Position numbers and translations under genes: made by a program. The notes under the pieces are model-generated. The model saw only the letters and a list, made by a program, of their open reading frames with translations. It did not search any database and was not told where the DNA came from. Of a stretch of 64,000 nucleotides of DNA, positions 18,159-28,080 are shown in pieces. This DNA is from Pleomorphomonas oryzae DSM 16300 (GTDB lineage Bacteria; Pseudomonadota; Alphaproteobacteria; Rhizobiales; Pleomorphomonadaceae). The stretch is from positions 124,001-188,000 of the forward strand of contig NZ_AUHB01000005.1 of the NCBI RefSeq assembly GCF_000422965.1, in the 5' to 3' direction. Each line of letters begins with the position of its first letter. Position 1 is the stretch's first letter.

Positions 18159-20252
18159 TCAGGCGGCCCGTAGGGTCACCAGAAACTCATCCATTGCCTT
18201 GCGAAGTTCACCGGCCTGAGCTGCAAGATCATCGGCGGCCGAGAGAACGGTGGTGGACACGGTGCTGGTGTGTTCCGACGCTTTCCGAATGCCCTCGACA
18301 TTTTCCGACACGGCGGCCGTGCCGCGCGCCGCCTCGCTGACATTATGGGCAATCTCGCTGGCTGCCCCCGCCTGCTGCTCGACGGCGGTGGCAATGGCAC
18401 CGGAGATCTCATTCAGACGATGGATGATCTCGGCGATTGCCCCGATCGAGGCGGCCGATGTGCCGGTGGACGTCTGAATGCCACCGATCTGCCGGCCGAT
18501 CTGCGAGGTCGCCTTCGACGTCTGATCGGCGAGCTGTTTCACCTCGGCGGCAACGACGGCAAATCCTTTGCCTGCTTCACCGGCACGCGCTGCCTCGATG
18601 GTGGCATTGAGCGCCAAGAGGTTGGTCTGGCCGGCAATGCTGTCGATCAGCTCGACGATGGTACCGATCTGGTCCGCCGCAGTTTGCAGGCTGCCGATGT
18701 TCTCGCGCGTAGCGGCCGCCGTTTCCCGGGCTTCCGTCGCCACCGAGCCGGCAGCGGCGACGCGGGTGCCGATCTCGGCGATCGATGACGACAGCTCTTC
18801 GGTGGCGCCGGCGACCGTCTGAACGTTGGCTGTCGCCTGATTGGCAGCGGCAGCGGCCGAGGCGGCCTGCATCGCTGTTTCCTCGGCGTTGCCGGTCAGG
18901 GTTTCCGCCGAATTTTGTAACAGGTCGATCGCCGCGACGACCCTCTCCAGAACGCCGCCGACAGTGGTTTCGAACGCTGCCGCCGTCTCGTTCCGTAGCC
19001 TTTGGCGCTCGGCGGCTTCGCCGGCATTGCGCTCGGCAGCCTCGCGGGCCAGTTCACCGACGCGAATGGCATTGGTCTTGAACACCTCGACGGCGGCGGC
19101 CATGGCGCCGATCTCGTCCCGGCGGCCGAGGCCGGGAATTTCCACCGATGTGTCGTTGGCGGCGAGACGCCCCATGGCTTCGGTCATCAGCGCCATCGGC
19201 CGACCGAGACGGACGCGCGTGATGAGGGCAGCCCCCACCGACAGCAACAGGGTGACGGCAAGCAGGGCAACGTTGATGGCAAGCTGCCGCGTGGCCGCGG
19301 TCGAGTAGTGGTCGGCCTGCATCCTCAAGGCATCGATTGCCGCTCCGGCGACGCTGCCCACCGCAGCCGTCGCCTTGGCGCTCGCCTGCCGCCAGTCGTC
19401 AAATTTGACGCTCGGCGGCTGCCAGGAGGTCATTCTCTTGATCTGCTCGTCCTGCAGCTTGCGGAAGTCGCCAGCAAAGAAGGCCGCATCGCCCGCCGTG
19501 AAACTCTGTCGGATGGCCTCGGGAACCGTGGACGAGGCGACCATGCTCCGCACCAGTTCCCACAGGGATTGCGCTTGTTTCAGCGCGGCATTGACCGGAG
19601 CGGCCTCGCCGTCCCGGAATGGCCGCTTCTCTGTGACGGCCGGCATCATGCCGGTTACGGTGGTCCCAGCATAGCTGCGAGCGTTCCAGGCAAGCGCACG
19701 GATGTTGACCAGCGAGGCGAGTTCGGGTGCCATAGCCCCGATGCTGCCCTCGATGGCGCCAGTTGCACTGTCCAAGGCTGAGAGAATGTCGCCGCCCTCG
19801 GTGAGATAAGCTTTCCCGAGTGCCTTGTCGCGGTCCGCGAGTGGCTTGGCGAGTTGGGCGTCGGCGGCGGTGCGCAGTTTCTCCAGCGCGTCCCGGCGCG
19901 ACTTGAGGTCATCGAGCACCGGTTTGAGGCCGGCGTCGCCGATGGTCTCCAGGCCAGCAATTGTCGCATCCAGACCGGCAGACGTCGCGGTCCGACGCTC
20001 GATAACGCCCTTGATGGCATCGGCGCTCTGTTCGGGTGGTAGACCCAATATCGCCGGCGTGTCGCCACGCTCAACTCGGAAGTTCGACACGGCCTCGAAC
20101 AGGCTGTGCTCGATGCCGGTGAGCTTGCGGAGTGTTTCGGCGGTCGTCCATGCTCGGTAGGCCGTCCAGGCGCCGTTGCCGGTGAAAGCCAGAAGGGCGA
20201 GGCTCAATGTCGAAATGACCAAGATTATCGACTTCTGGATTGACAGACGCAT
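18159..20252 (-). CDS. Methyl-accepting chemotaxis protein
   Basis: A 697-residue transmembrane chemoreceptor. The first membrane helix is at about 9-30, then about 290 residues of helix-rich periplasmic sensor, a second membrane helix at about 320-342, a HAMP domain ([25 protein letters not shown] in outline) and a cytosolic signalling domain of about 250 residues. The signalling tip reads [21 protein letters not shown], where GFAVVA-EV-LA is the CheA/CheW contact hairpin. The sensor matches no ligand-binding fold I can name. No CheR-binding pentapeptide is seen at the C-terminus (ends LRAA). It stands alone, with no che genes nearby. Confidence 0.94.
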   Translation of the reverse strand: MRLSIQKSIILVISTLSLALLAFTGNGAWTAYRAWTTAETLRKLTGIEHSLFEAVSNFRVERGDTPAILGLPPEQSADAIKGVIERRTATSAGLDATIAGLETIGDAGLKPVLDDLKSRRDALEKLRTAADAQLAKPLADRDKALGKAYLTEGGDILSALDSATGAIEGSIGAMAPELASLVNIRALAWNARSYAGTTVTGMMPAVTEKRPFRDGEAAPVNAALKQAQSLWELVRSMVASSTVPEAIRQSFTAGDAAFFAGDFRKLQDEQIKRMTSWQPPSVKFDDWRQASAKATAAVGSVAGAAIDALRMQADHYSTAATRQLAINVALLAVTLLLSVGAALITRVRLGRPMALMTEAMGRLAANDTSVEIPGLGRRDEIGAMAAAVEVFKTNAIRVGELAREAAERNAGEAAERQRLRNETAAAFETTVGGVLERVVAAIDLLQNSAETLTGNAEETAMQAASAAAAANQATANVQTVAGATEELSSSIAEIGTRVAAAGSVATEARETAAATRENIGSLQTAADQIGTIVELIDSIAGQTNLLALNATIEAARAGEAGKGFAVVAAEVKQLADQTSKATSQIGRQIGGIQTSTGTSAASIGAIAEIIHRLNEISGAIATAVEQQAGAASEIAHNVSEAARGTAAVSENVEGIRKASEHTSTVSTTVLSAADDLAAQAGELRKAMDEFLVTLRAA

Positions 20253-20473
20253 ACCATCCTCGCGGGCTCATACGAAAGGTGTAGCCATCAAGCCCATCAG
20301 CCCTTAAGAAACAGAAAACACTGACGATTGTGACAGGGATATTTGCCACTTTAGCGGAAGTTCAGGCCACGATAACGTGACCGGCAATCGAACCGTCGAG
20401 CGCTTTTTCGTGGGGGAATGTGACGCCCGATGCTATCTAGTTGCGAACGTTTCCTCGAACCGAGACGACTGCA

Positions 20474-21298
20474 TTGAAGATATTCGGCTTGCTACGATTT
20501 GCTTTTCTCCTGCCGTTGTTCGGCGGTCTGCCGGCTCACGCCTCGGCCTTCGAGGTGCCATCAGCGGATGCCCGCCTCATTGTTGCCGGCGGGATCGAAA
20601 ACGGCGCCTACCGGGTAGCTCTGGAACTTGATCTGCCGGACGGTTGGCACACTTACTGGCGCAATCCCGGCGACGCCGGCATTCCGCCGATTTTCGATGT
20701 CGCTCGCAGCGAGAACCTTCAGGATTTCAATGTCGAGTATCCCGCGCCGGTCCGCTACACCGATGGTGCGGGTACGTCCATGATCTACAAGGGGCGCCTT
20801 CTCTTGCCGATCCGGGCCGTCCCGGCTCGTCCCGGCGAGCCAGTGACCCTCGCCGTTCGTGTACTCTATGGCCTTTGCGCTGAGGTTTGCGTGCCGGCCG
20901 AAGCCGAGGTTACGGCCCGTCTCGATCCTGATAGCGCGGTTGATCAGGCCGCAAAAGACGACATTGCCGTCTTCGAGGCGCGCGTGCCGGTGCGGGCCGA
21001 CGATGCCCGCCTGACCATTGATCACCTCGGCTTCGATGCCAAGACAGCCAAGGGCAGCGCTGACGTTTCGGTTGCCGACGATGGTCGCCTCGTCGATCTG
21101 TTCGTCACTGCTCCGGCCAAGTGGTATGCGGCGCCCCCCGCGCCCGTTCGCGCCGATGGCGGCCGGCGCCGCTTCGCTGTCGCGTTGGAAGGACCGTCAG
21201 GAGCGACCGGGACGAATGGCGTCGAGTTGAACTTTACCCTGGTCGAGAAGGACCGCGCCTACGAGATTATCCGCCGCCTCGACGCTGTGGCTGAATAG
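20474..21298 (+). CDS. Exported DsbD N-terminal (alpha)-domain protein
   Basis: A 274-residue periplasmic protein with a signal peptide of about 25 residues (PAHASA end). The core matches the DsbD alpha domain: LDLPDGWHTYWRNPGDAG, then YGLCAEVCVPAEAEV, which holds a CX3C pair. In DsbD this domain passes electrons to periplasmic partners, but here there is no membrane beta domain or thioredoxin-like gamma domain, so it must receive electrons from a separate partner or serve as a binding protein. The start is taken as TTG 20474, which gives the best signal peptide; the frame is open to TTG 20441. It is followed 42 bases later by a peroxiredoxin. Confidence 0.82.
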   Translation: MKIFGLLRFAFLLPLFGGLPAHASAFEVPSADARLIVAGGIENGAYRVALELDLPDGWHTYWRNPGDAGIPPIFDVARSENLQDFNVEYPAPVRYTDGAGTSMIYKGRLLLPIRAVPARPGEPVTLAVRVLYGLCAEVCVPAEAEVTARLDPDSAVDQAAKDDIAVFEARVPVRADDARLTIDHLGFDAKTAKGSADVSVADDGRLVDLFVTAPAKWYAAPPAPVRADGGRRRFAVALEGPSGATGTNGVELNFTLVEKDRAYEIIRRLDAVAE

Positions 21299-21340
21299 GT
21301 ATATCCACTAGGCACTCAGCGCTGAAAAAGGGAAAAGGTC

Positions 21341-21823
21341 ATGATCAAGGTCGGAGACAAACTACCCGTGTTCACGTTCCTGACGCCGACCGCCGATGGC
21401 GGCAGGAAAGAGATCACGACCGATGAAGTGTTCGCCGGCAAGAAGGTGGTGTTGGTCGCGGTGCCCGGTGCTTTCACCCCGACCTGCTCGAAAAGCCATG
21501 TCCCCGGGTTCATTCAGAAGTTCGATGAGATCAGAGCCAAGGGTGTCGACACCATCGCGGTAACGGCCGTCAATGACGCCTATGTGCTCGGCGCCTGGCG
21601 CGAGGCGCTCGGCGCCGGCGAGAAGATCCTCTTTCTCGGCGATGGTTCTGCGGCCTTTGCCAAGCAAGTCGGCCTCAGCCAGGATTTTGGGGCCAGCATG
21701 GGCGTGCGCTCCCAGCGTTACGCGGCGATCGTCGACGATGGCGTGGTGAAGGAATTGCAGGTCGAAGAGAAGGCCAGCGAGACCACCTGCTCGGCCGCCC
21801 CCAGCATTGTCGAAAAGCTCTGA
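21341..21823 (+). CDS. Peroxiredoxin (Prx5/AhpE-like)
   Basis: A 160-residue thiol peroxidase of the Prx5 type, which reduces H2O2 and organic peroxides, usually with glutaredoxin or glutathione as donor. The peroxidatic Cys is in PGAFTPTCSKSHVPGF, about residue 48; a second Cys in ETTCSAAPSI near the C-terminus could act as the resolving Cys. The length is that of the family. GGGAAAAGG lies just before the ATG. It has no signal peptide, so it is cytoplasmic. It ends three bases from the convergent lipid kinase. Confidence 0.93.
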   Translation: MIKVGDKLPVFTFLTPTADGGRKEITTDEVFAGKKVVLVAVPGAFTPTCSKSHVPGFIQKFDEIRAKGVDTIAVTAVNDAYVLGAWREALGAGEKILFLGDGSAAFAKQVGLSQDFGASMGVRSQRYAAIVDDGVVKELQVEEKASETTCSAAPSIVEKL

Positions 21824-21826
21824 AGC

Positions 21827-22702
21827 TTAGCTTATGACCTCGATGGTCCGGCCGGCGCGCACCACCGCGTCGGTCGTCTGCATGCGGTCGCCATCGATCT
21901 GCATGTAAATGCCTTCGCCGGAAAAACGCACTTCATTGACCGCTCGATCTTGAACAGCCGCGAGTCGATCGAGGCGACCAAGCCCCAAGGCAAGGGCGGC
22001 GCGGAGCAACGTGGCGGGCCGATCATCGGCGAGCGTTACGAGGCGGAGCCCCGGCTTGGTCGCGTGGGTATTGTGCGTGATGGTCAGTGGACCGCCATAA
22101 AAACGCGCCGTCGTTACAACGGCGATCCGGCAACGGATGGTTTCGCCATCGGCGGTAACGATGACATCTCGCCCCGTCCTCGCAAGCGCCAGCGTCAGGC
22201 CGCGCCAGCCGTAGGCGAGCTTGCCCCAGCGTCGTTTGAAGGGGGCCTCCACGGCATGGACGATGTCGGCATCGAAGCCGGCCGACACCATCAGCGAGAA
22301 GGGGCGTTCTCCCACCGTACCGAGATACAACGGTGCCGTACGACCGGCGGCGATGCGCTCGGCCAACTTCTCAGGGGAAAAGGGTAAGCCGAGTTCGTGG
22401 GCCAGTACGTTGGCCGTGCCAAACGGTAGGATGGAAAGGGCGGGGCCCTCGTCGCCGCGCCGGACGATGCCGGTAATCGCCTCGTTGATCGAGCCGTCGC
22501 CGCCGCCGACGACCAGTGTGCGGACCGCTGGCGAAAGATCGGCGGCGATGTCGGCGAGCTCACCGGAATAACGAGTCAGCCAGATGTCGGACTTGAGGCC
22601 GAGCCGGTCGAGCCGCTCGGCCAATCGCATCAGGTGACGGTAGTTGAAACTGCCGGCGACGGGATTGGCAACGACCAGGATCGGCGCGGCTTCATGCGGC
22701 AT
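21827..22702 (-). CDS. Diacylglycerol/lipid kinase family protein
   Basis: A 291-residue protein with the diacylglycerol kinase catalytic fold: the nucleotide loop [13 protein letters not shown] at about 63-76 and [15 protein letters not shown] at about 93-107, followed by the beta-sandwich C-terminal domain with a GDRMQTTDA end. Such enzymes phosphorylate diacylglycerol, sphingosine or related lipids; the substrate is not fixed. Its start overlaps the end of rnhA by eleven bases, and it is the last gene of the leftward ispH-thrB-rnhA run. Confidence 0.9.
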   Translation of the reverse strand: MPHEAAPILVVANPVAGSFNYRHLMRLAERLDRLGLKSDIWLTRYSGELADIAADLSPAVRTLVVGGGDGSINEAITGIVRRGDEGPALSILPFGTANVLAHELGLPFSPEKLAERIAAGRTAPLYLGTVGERPFSLMVSAGFDADIVHAVEAPFKRRWGKLAYGWRGLTLALARTGRDVIVTADGETIRCRIAVVTTARFYGGPLTITHNTHATKPGLRLVTLADDRPATLLRAALALGLGRLDRLAAVQDRAVNEVRFSGEGIYMQIDGDRMQTTDAVVRAGRTIEVIS

Positions 22703-23174
22703 CAGCGCCTCCGTCGGGCGGACGGTAGCCCGGCTTGAACGGCGCCATGCCGAGGCGAGCCAGTTCGTCGGCCCGTTCGTTCATGTCGTGGCCGGCGTGG
22801 CCTTTCACCCAATGCCACTCGACGCTGTGACGTTCGCGCGCCGCCTCGAGTCTCTGCCACAGGTCGGCGTTCTTCACCGGCTTCTTGTCGGCGGTCTTCC
22901 AGCCGTTCTTCTTCCAGCCGAAGATCCAGCCGGTGATGCCGCCCTTCACGTATTGGCTGTCGGTGTAGAGATCGACGGCGCAGGGCCGCGTCAGCGCTTC
23001 GAGTGCCGCGCAGGCGGCGGTCAGCTCCATGCGATTGTTGGTGGTGAGTTGCTCGCCACCGCAGAGTTCCTTGCTCTTGTCTCCATAGACGAGGATCGCC
23101 CCCCAGCCGCCGGGGCCGGGATTTCCCGAGCAGGCGCCGTCGGTATAGACGGCAACACGCTTTGCCTCGCTCAT
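22692..23174 (-). CDS. rnhA: Ribonuclease HI
   Basis: A 160-residue RNase HI that cuts RNA in RNA-DNA hybrids. All catalytic residues are visible: Asp12 ([12 protein letters not shown]), Glu50 (NNRMEL), Asp72 (LYTDSQYV), His126 and Asp136 (NERADELA). The substrate-handle segment [16 protein letters not shown] is intact. The start overlaps the end of thrB by four bases, suggesting coupling. The thrB-rnhA neighbourhood is common in alphaproteobacteria. Confidence 0.97.
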   Translation of the reverse strand: MSEAKRVAVYTDGACSGNPGPGGWGAILVYGDKSKELCGGEQLTTNNRMELTAACAALEALTRPCAVDLYTDSQYVKGGITGWIFGWKKNGWKTADKKPVKNADLWQRLEAARERHSVEWHWVKGHAGHDMNERADELARLGMAPFKPGYRPPDGGADAA

Positions 23175-24151
23175 GCGCTCGTTCCGGCAAGCTCGAGACC
23201 ATAGGCGCTGGCCGATGCCGCCATTCGGTGGAAGCGCAGCTTCCGATAATACTCCAGCGGATCTTTCTTGCGGACGAGCGCGCCGGGCGGCGTCTTCAGC
23301 CAGTCATAGAGGCGGGTGAGCAGGAAGCGCAGCGCCGATCCACGGCAAAGCACCGGCAAGGCTTCGATCTCGGCGTCGGTCAGCGATCGGCCGGCAGTAT
23401 AGCCCGCCAGCATCGCCCGCCCTTTGGTGATGTTGAAGGCACCATCGGGCTCGAAACACCAGGCATTGAGGCAGACGGCAAGGTCGTAGGTCAGGAAGTC
23501 ATTGCAGGCGAAATAGAAATCGATGAGGCCGGACAGCTGCCCCTTCAGGAAAAACACATTGTCGGGGAAGAGGTCAGCGTGGATGACGCCCTCCGGCAAC
23601 CCTTTCGGCCAGTTGGATTGGATGAAGGCGAGTTCGGTCTCAATTTCGCCGCCGAGCCCGGCGAGCACCTCGTCGGCGCGATCGGCGCTGCCAGCATAAA
23701 GTGGCGGCCAGCCATCCGGCCCGAGGCCGTTGCGGCGGCGAATGGAAAATCCCTCGCCAGCCTTATGCAGACGAGCCAGGGCCTCGCCCACCTGGCCACA
23801 GTGGCTCACCTCCGGTCGCTTCACCCACATGCCATCGAGAAAGGTGACGATGGTGGCCGGCCGGCCGGCCAGGCGGCCAAGCGCCTCGCCGTCGCGGTCG
23901 CGCACCGGCTGCGGGCAGTTGATGCCGCGGGCAGCCAAGTGATCCATCAGGCCAAGAAAGAACGGCAGATCGGCCTCGTTCACGCGCTTCTCATAGAGCG
24001 TCAGAATGAAGCGTCCCGTATCAGTGCCAAGCAGGAAGTTGGAATTCTCGACGCCTTCGGCGATTCCCTTGCAGGAAACCAATGTGCCGATATCGTAGCG
24101 GGTCAGGAAATCGGAAAGTTCCTCGTCGGAAACATCCGTATAGACGGCCAT
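23171..24151 (-). CDS. thrB: Homoserine kinase ThrB (APH-type)
   Basis: A 326-residue kinase of the aminoglycoside-phosphotransferase fold, the type II homoserine kinase found in alpha- and gammaproteobacteria; it phosphorylates homoserine in threonine synthesis. The N-terminus [22 protein letters not shown] is characteristic, the catalytic loop is [11 protein letters not shown] and the metal site [12 protein letters not shown]. The frame is open to 24268 but ATG 24151 gives the family start, one base after the ispH stop. It is upstream of rnhA with a four-base overlap. Confidence 0.95.
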   Translation of the reverse strand: MAVYTDVSDEELSDFLTRYDIGTLVSCKGIAEGVENSNFLLGTDTGRFILTLYEKRVNEADLPFFLGLMDHLAARGINCPQPVRDRDGEALGRLAGRPATIVTFLDGMWVKRPEVSHCGQVGEALARLHKAGEGFSIRRRNGLGPDGWPPLYAGSADRADEVLAGLGGEIETELAFIQSNWPKGLPEGVIHADLFPDNVFFLKGQLSGLIDFYFACNDFLTYDLAVCLNAWCFEPDGAFNITKGRAMLAGYTAGRSLTDAEIEALPVLCRGSALRFLLTRLYDWLKTPPGALVRKKDPLEYYRKLRFHRMAASASAYGLELAGTSA

Positions 24152-24152
24152 T

Positions 24153-25127
24153 CTAGAGCTCCGGGCCGCCCTGGTCGGCCATATCGCGCAAGGGACGCGG
24201 AAGGGTGAAGGCAATGGTTTCCTCGGCCGTCCGCACCGTTTCGACCGATACGTCGTAACGGGCGGCAAAAGCGTCGATGATCTCTTCGACCAGCACTTCC
24301 GGCGCCGAGGCCCCGGCGGTGATGCCCAGCGTTTCGATGCCGTCGAGGGTGTCCCAGTCGAGATCGGAGGCCCGCTGGATCAGAAACGCGCGTGCGCAGC
24401 CCTCGCGGGCGGCCACTTCGCGGAGGCGCTGTGAGTTGGACGAGTTGGGTGCACCGACCACCAGCATGGCGTCGACTTTCGGGGCCACTTCGCGAACGGC
24501 CGCCTGCCGGTTGGTGGTGGCGTAGCAGATGTCGCTCTTGTGCGGCGGCACGATGTCCGGGAAGCGGACGGCCAGTGCCTCGACGATGGTCCGCGTATCA
24601 TCAACCGACAGCGTCGTCTGCGACGTGTAGGAGAGCACCGTGCCGGCCGGGAAGCTGAGTTTGCCGACATCGTCGACAGTCTCGATCAGCGTCACCGCTC
24701 CTTCAGGTAGTTGCCCCATGGTGCCGATGACTTCCGGATGCCCGGCGTGGCCGATCAGGATAACGTGCCGACCCTTTTTGTAATGGATCTCCGCCTCGCG
24801 GTGCACCTTGGTAACCAGCGGACATGTCGCATCGAGCTGGAAGAGGTTGCGAGCCTGAGCGGCGGCCGGCACCGAACGCGGCACGCCATGGGCCGAAAAG
24901 ATGACCGGCTGCTCGGTGTCGGGAATCTCATCGAGTTCCTCGACGAACACGGCGCCCTTGGCTCTGAGCTCCTCGACCACGTATTTGTTGTGGACGATTT
25001 CGTGCCGCACATAGACCGGCGCGCCATAGCGGGCGAGCGCCAGATCGACGATCTGGATCGCCCGATCGACGCCGGCGCAGAAGCCACGCGGCGCACAGAG
25101 CAGAATCTTGAGCTTCGGCAGCGTCAA
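24153..25127 (-). CDS. ispH: 4-hydroxy-3-methylbut-2-enyl diphosphate reductase IspH
   Basis: A 324-residue iron-sulphur enzyme, the last step of the MEP pathway to IPP and DMAPP. The three cluster cysteines lie in [13 protein letters not shown] (Cys17), [12 protein letters not shown] and [11 protein letters not shown]; the catalytic Glu region [11 protein letters not shown] and PNSSNSQRL are also present. The start is TTG 25127, supported by AGAGGGA seven bases upstream. First gene of the run ispH-thrB-rnhA-lipid kinase. Together with dxr and uppS in this window it covers entry, exit and use of isoprenoid precursors. Confidence 0.96.
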   Translation of the reverse strand: MTLPKLKILLCAPRGFCAGVDRAIQIVDLALARYGAPVYVRHEIVHNKYVVEELRAKGAVFVEELDEIPDTEQPVIFSAHGVPRSVPAAAQARNLFQLDATCPLVTKVHREAEIHYKKGRHVILIGHAGHPEVIGTMGQLPEGAVTLIETVDDVGKLSFPAGTVLSYTSQTTLSVDDTRTIVEALAVRFPDIVPPHKSDICYATTNRQAAVREVAPKVDAMLVVGAPNSSNSQRLREVAAREGCARAFLIQRASDLDWDTLDGIETLGITAGASAPEVLVEEIIDAFAARYDVSVETVRTAEETIAFTLPRPLRDMADQGGPEL

Positions 25128-25407
25128 CCGTGGTCCCTCTTGCTGGAGAAGCGGAATAGAAGTGTTTGCCCGGGGGCTGTCAAGGGAAAGGCCGGGATCT
25201 CGAAGGTGATTGCATGAAATGGCATCCTCATTTATTGGCGCCTACCGGCGGCACTCGAATCTCTGTTTCAGATGGGAATCGCCTCGGGATGCGTCCAGCA
25301 AAGCGGATATGTAGACCGCGGTATCCATGGGAACATTCCGGCATGGAACGAGTCGCCAAGGCTGAGGCTGCATGCTATGGAAGCGGCGAAGCGGAGGTAA
25401 CGCTCTC

Positions 25408-25992
25408 ATGAATTCTGTCGGTTTCAGCGGTAAGATTTTGTCGGCGTTGGCGCTTGTCGTGACGCTTTCGGCCTGTTCTTCGGGCAGTGGCTTCTCGCCC
25501 CGTTCGTGGGTCTCGGGGGGTACCGATCCCAAGGCGGAACAGGAGACGCTGGAGAAGTTCGCGCCGGTCGCCGTCTGCCCGGACGTGCAGGTGCGCGACG
25601 GTACGCAAATGCTGGCTGTGTTCGATAAGGGCAAGGAAGGCGATTTCAGCGCCGTCCGCTTCCAGGGCACCATCCGCAAGTTCGCCCGCGAGTGTCATAC
25701 CGATGCCTCCGGTACCACGACCATCAAGGTGGGTGTGGCCGGCCGTCTTCTCGCCGGTCCCAATGGGGCGGTTGGCGCTGCCACGCTGCCGGTACGTGTG
25801 GTGATGGTGCGCAACGGCGACGAGGTGCTCTACTCCAAGCTCTATCCGCAAAACATCACGATTGCGCCGGGCGCGGCTGCCGCCGACTGGGATTTCGTGG
25901 CGCCTGACCTGGTGGTTACCGGCGACAAGAGCCAGGGCAATTTCGTGATTTATGTCGGCTTCGACGAGAGCAAGGACAAAAAGAAGAAATAG
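25408..25992 (+). CDS. Putative outer-membrane lipoprotein of unknown function
   Basis: A 194-residue protein with a lipoprotein signal: hydrophobic core ILSALALVVT and lipobox LSAC with Cys23. The mature part has two further cysteines (VAVCPD, ARECHTD) and a beta-rich pattern, and ends in a lysine-rich tail (DESKDKKKK). I recognise no named domain; similar small lipoproteins are common in Hyphomicrobiales. The frame is open to 25372, but ATG 25408 has GGAGG upstream and gives the lipoprotein signal. It lies between the divergent ispH and the glycine riboswitch. Confidence 0.78.
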   Translation: MNSVGFSGKILSALALVVTLSACSSGSGFSPRSWVSGGTDPKAEQETLEKFAPVAVCPDVQVRDGTQMLAVFDKGKEGDFSAVRFQGTIRKFARECHTDASGTTTIKVGVAGRLLAGPNGAVGAATLPVRVVMVRNGDEVLYSKLYPQNITIAPGAAAADWDFVAPDLVVTGDKSQGNFVIYVGFDESKDKKKK

Positions 25993-26102
25993 GCTGCGGC
26001 CGGATGCCGGCCGAAGTCGCTTGAAATTCCGCCGCCGGCAGGTCATGCTGGCGGCTGTTCGGGATAGTCGTGCCCGGACGCGGAGCTGCAAGGCTTCGAG
26101 AC

Positions 26103-26300
26103 GCTGCGCGGGAGAGACCGACGGTGGTTACCGTCGGCGCCGAAGGAGCAACCGCCCCGGAAACTCTCAGGCAAACGGACCGCACGCAGCGGACGACGCT
26201 CTGGAAAGCAGGCGAGGTTCAAACCTCGACTCACCGAAGGAGTAACCCGGACAAGGCGTCTGGGGAAATCTCTCAGGTTACGTGACAGAGGGGGCGCGGA
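26103..26300 (+). ncRNA. Tandem glycine riboswitch
   Basis: Two successive glycine aptamers. The first has GCGGGAGAG near 26107, the core CGCCGAAGGAGCAA near 26138 and AACTCTCAGGCAAA near 26161. The second has CTCTGG near 26199, CACCGAAGGAGTAA near 26232 and AATCTCTCAGGTTACGTGACAGAG near 26267-26290 (read in outline). These cores and their order are the glycine-riboswitch consensus. It precedes gcvT directly, so glycine binding should turn on the cleavage operon. The aptamer borders are approximate. Confidence 0.95.
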
Positions 26301-26324
26301 CATGACGAAGCCCGTCGTCCGCCC
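26292..26324 (+). promoter_or_regulatory. Hairpin after second aptamer, candidate expression platform
   Basis: GGGC/GCCC, GGAC/GTCC and GACG/CGTC arms pair around an AAGCC loop, with two short bulges. The 5' arm shares bases with the closing stem of the second aptamer, so the two could be mutually exclusive. The gcvT ribosome site GGAG (26335) lies eleven bases downstream. Its role as the switch is inference. Confidence 0.5.
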
Positions 26325-26345
26325 ACCTCTATCCGGAGCCGACGC

Positions 26346-27503
26346 ATGACGACACCCGTCCATGCCGACCACGACCCGCATTCCGCCGCGCCACTCAAGA
26401 CGCCGCTCTACGACGCCCACGTGGCGCTGGGCGCGCGCATGGTGCCGTTCGCCGGTTACCTGATGCCGGTGCAATACGAGGGCATTCTTGCCGAACACGC
26501 CCATTGCCGCGCGGCAGCCGGCTTGTTCGACGTTTCCCACATGGGGCAGGCAACGCTCCGCGGCCCCGATCACCGGACCGTCGCCCGCGCCCTCGAGGCG
26601 CTGGTGCCGGCTGATATCCTGGGCCTGGAGCCGGGTCGGCAGCGCTATTCCCAGTTGCTCAACGAGCACGGCGGCATTCTGGACGACCTGATGGTGCATC
26701 GTGCTCCGGGCGCCGAAGATATGCTCGGTCTCGTCGTCAACGCCGCCTGCAAGGTGGCCGACTATGCCCATATCGCCGCCCGGCTACCCGAGGGCGTGCT
26801 GCTCGAAATTCACGAGGAGCGGGCGCTGCTCGCCTTGCAGGGACCGGAGGCGGTCAACGTGCTGGTCTCGCTCGGCGCCGATGTCGCCGGTTGGGATTTC
26901 ATGGACGTCGGCCCGGCGACCATCGCCGGCATTCCTGTCTTCCTGTCCCGCTCCGGCTATACCGGCGAGGACGGTTTCGAGATTTCGGTTCACGCCGATA
27001 CGGTGGTGGGCCTTTGGGAAGTCCTGCTGCGAGATCCCCGTGTTCGGCCGATCGGCCTTGGCGCTCGCGACTCGCTGCGCCTTGAAGGCGGGCTCTGCCT
27101 TTATGGGCATGACATCGACGAGACGACGACGCCGGTCGAGGCCGGTCTCCTCTGGTCGATCCAGAAACGCCGCCGCGAAGAAGGCGGCTTCCCCGGCGCC
27201 GATATCGTTCTGTCGCAGATCGCCGAGGGTGTTGTCCGCAAACGTGTCGGCATTCGGCCGGATGGGCGCGCACCTGCTCGCGATGGTGCTGAGATCGTCG
27301 ATGAGAATGGCGTTGCCATTGGTGTCGTCACCTCCGGCGGCTTCGGTCCAACCGTTGGCGGCCCGGTAGCCATGGGCTACGTCGCCGCGGTTCATGCCCG
27401 GCCGGGCACGCGAGTGGGGCTGGTCGTGCGCGGCAAGGCGCTGCCGGCCGAGATTGTTTCTCTTCCCTTCGTTCCGGCCCGCTTTCATCGCGCGCCCAAA
27501 TAA
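26346..27503 (+). CDS. gcvT: Glycine cleavage system T protein (aminomethyltransferase)
   Basis: A 385-residue folate-dependent aminomethyltransferase that takes the aminomethyl group from the lipoyl arm of GcvH and forms 5,10-methylene-tetrahydrofolate. Typical segments are MVPFAGYLMPVQYEGI, DVSHMGQ, the SRSGYTGEDGFEI loop and the catalytic region GLGARDSLRLEGGLCLYGHD. GGAG lies seven bases before the ATG, and the tandem glycine riboswitch lies immediately upstream. First gene of gcvT-H-PA-PB. Confidence 0.97.
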   Translation: MTTPVHADHDPHSAAPLKTPLYDAHVALGARMVPFAGYLMPVQYEGILAEHAHCRAAAGLFDVSHMGQATLRGPDHRTVARALEALVPADILGLEPGRQRYSQLLNEHGGILDDLMVHRAPGAEDMLGLVVNAACKVADYAHIAARLPEGVLLEIHEERALLALQGPEAVNVLVSLGADVAGWDFMDVGPATIAGIPVFLSRSGYTGEDGFEISVHADTVVGLWEVLLRDPRVRPIGLGARDSLRLEGGLCLYGHDIDETTTPVEAGLLWSIQKRRREEGGFPGADIVLSQIAEGVVRKRVGIRPDGRAPARDGAEIVDENGVAIGVVTSGGFGPTVGGPVAMGYVAAVHARPGTRVGLVVRGKALPAEIVSLPFVPARFHRAPK

Positions 27504-27530
27504 CACCTCCAGAGACAGCGGAACAAAGCC

Positions 27531-27902
27531 ATGACCAAATATTACACCGAAGAGCACGAGTGGATCGCCGTGACCGGTAACGTCGCCACCCTCGGCATCA
27601 CCGATTATGCCCAGGCCCAGCTCGGCGACGTGGTGTTCGTCGAGGTGCCGACCGTCGGTCGCAAGGTAAAGAAGGGCGAGGAGACGGCCGTCGTCGAGAG
27701 CGTCAAGGCCGCAAGCGAAGTCTATTCGCCGGTGACCGGCACGGTCATCGAGACCAACGCCCCCCTCGCCGATAGCCCGATCACCGTCAATGAAGATCCC
27801 GAGGGCGCCGGCTGGTTCTGCCGGATCGAGATGTCGGACCTCGCCGAACTCGAAGTACTCATGGACGAGGCCGCCTACAAGACCTTTGTCGAAGGGCTGT
27901 AA
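27531..27902 (+). CDS. gcvH: Glycine cleavage system H protein
   Basis: A 123-residue lipoyl carrier that shuttles the aminomethyl arm between the P, T and L proteins. The lipoylated lysine is Lys59 in VVESVKAASE. The YYTEEHEWI N-terminus and the GITDYAQAQLGDVVFVEVP stretch are standard. It starts 27 bases after gcvT and is separated from gcvPA by 178 bases that hold no gene and only a weak CCGGG/CCCGG hairpin at 27908-27925. Confidence 0.98.
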   Translation: MTKYYTEEHEWIAVTGNVATLGITDYAQAQLGDVVFVEVPTVGRKVKKGEETAVVESVKAASEVYSPVTGTVIETNAPLADSPITVNEDPEGAGWFCRIEMSDLAELEVLMDEAAYKTFVEGL

Positions 27903-28080
27903 CCGGCCCGGGGCATTTCTCCCGGTGCACCGTCTCAGCCTGCAAACGCCTGCCTCCACGATGCGCGATGGTTCGCAAAGGCGAGCTGTCGGTATCGGAG
28001 CCGGCTATCACAGGATAGATGGCGCCCGTTGCCTCCCGGAAACTACAGCACCGCTTGATTAGGCTACTGGAGCTCGTTCC

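Noticed and set aside
25997-26013. CGGCCGG-ATG-CCGGCCG stem after the lipoprotein gene as terminator
   Set aside because: The stem is perfect but only seven bases with no T-tract; palindromes of CGGCC type are common in this genome.
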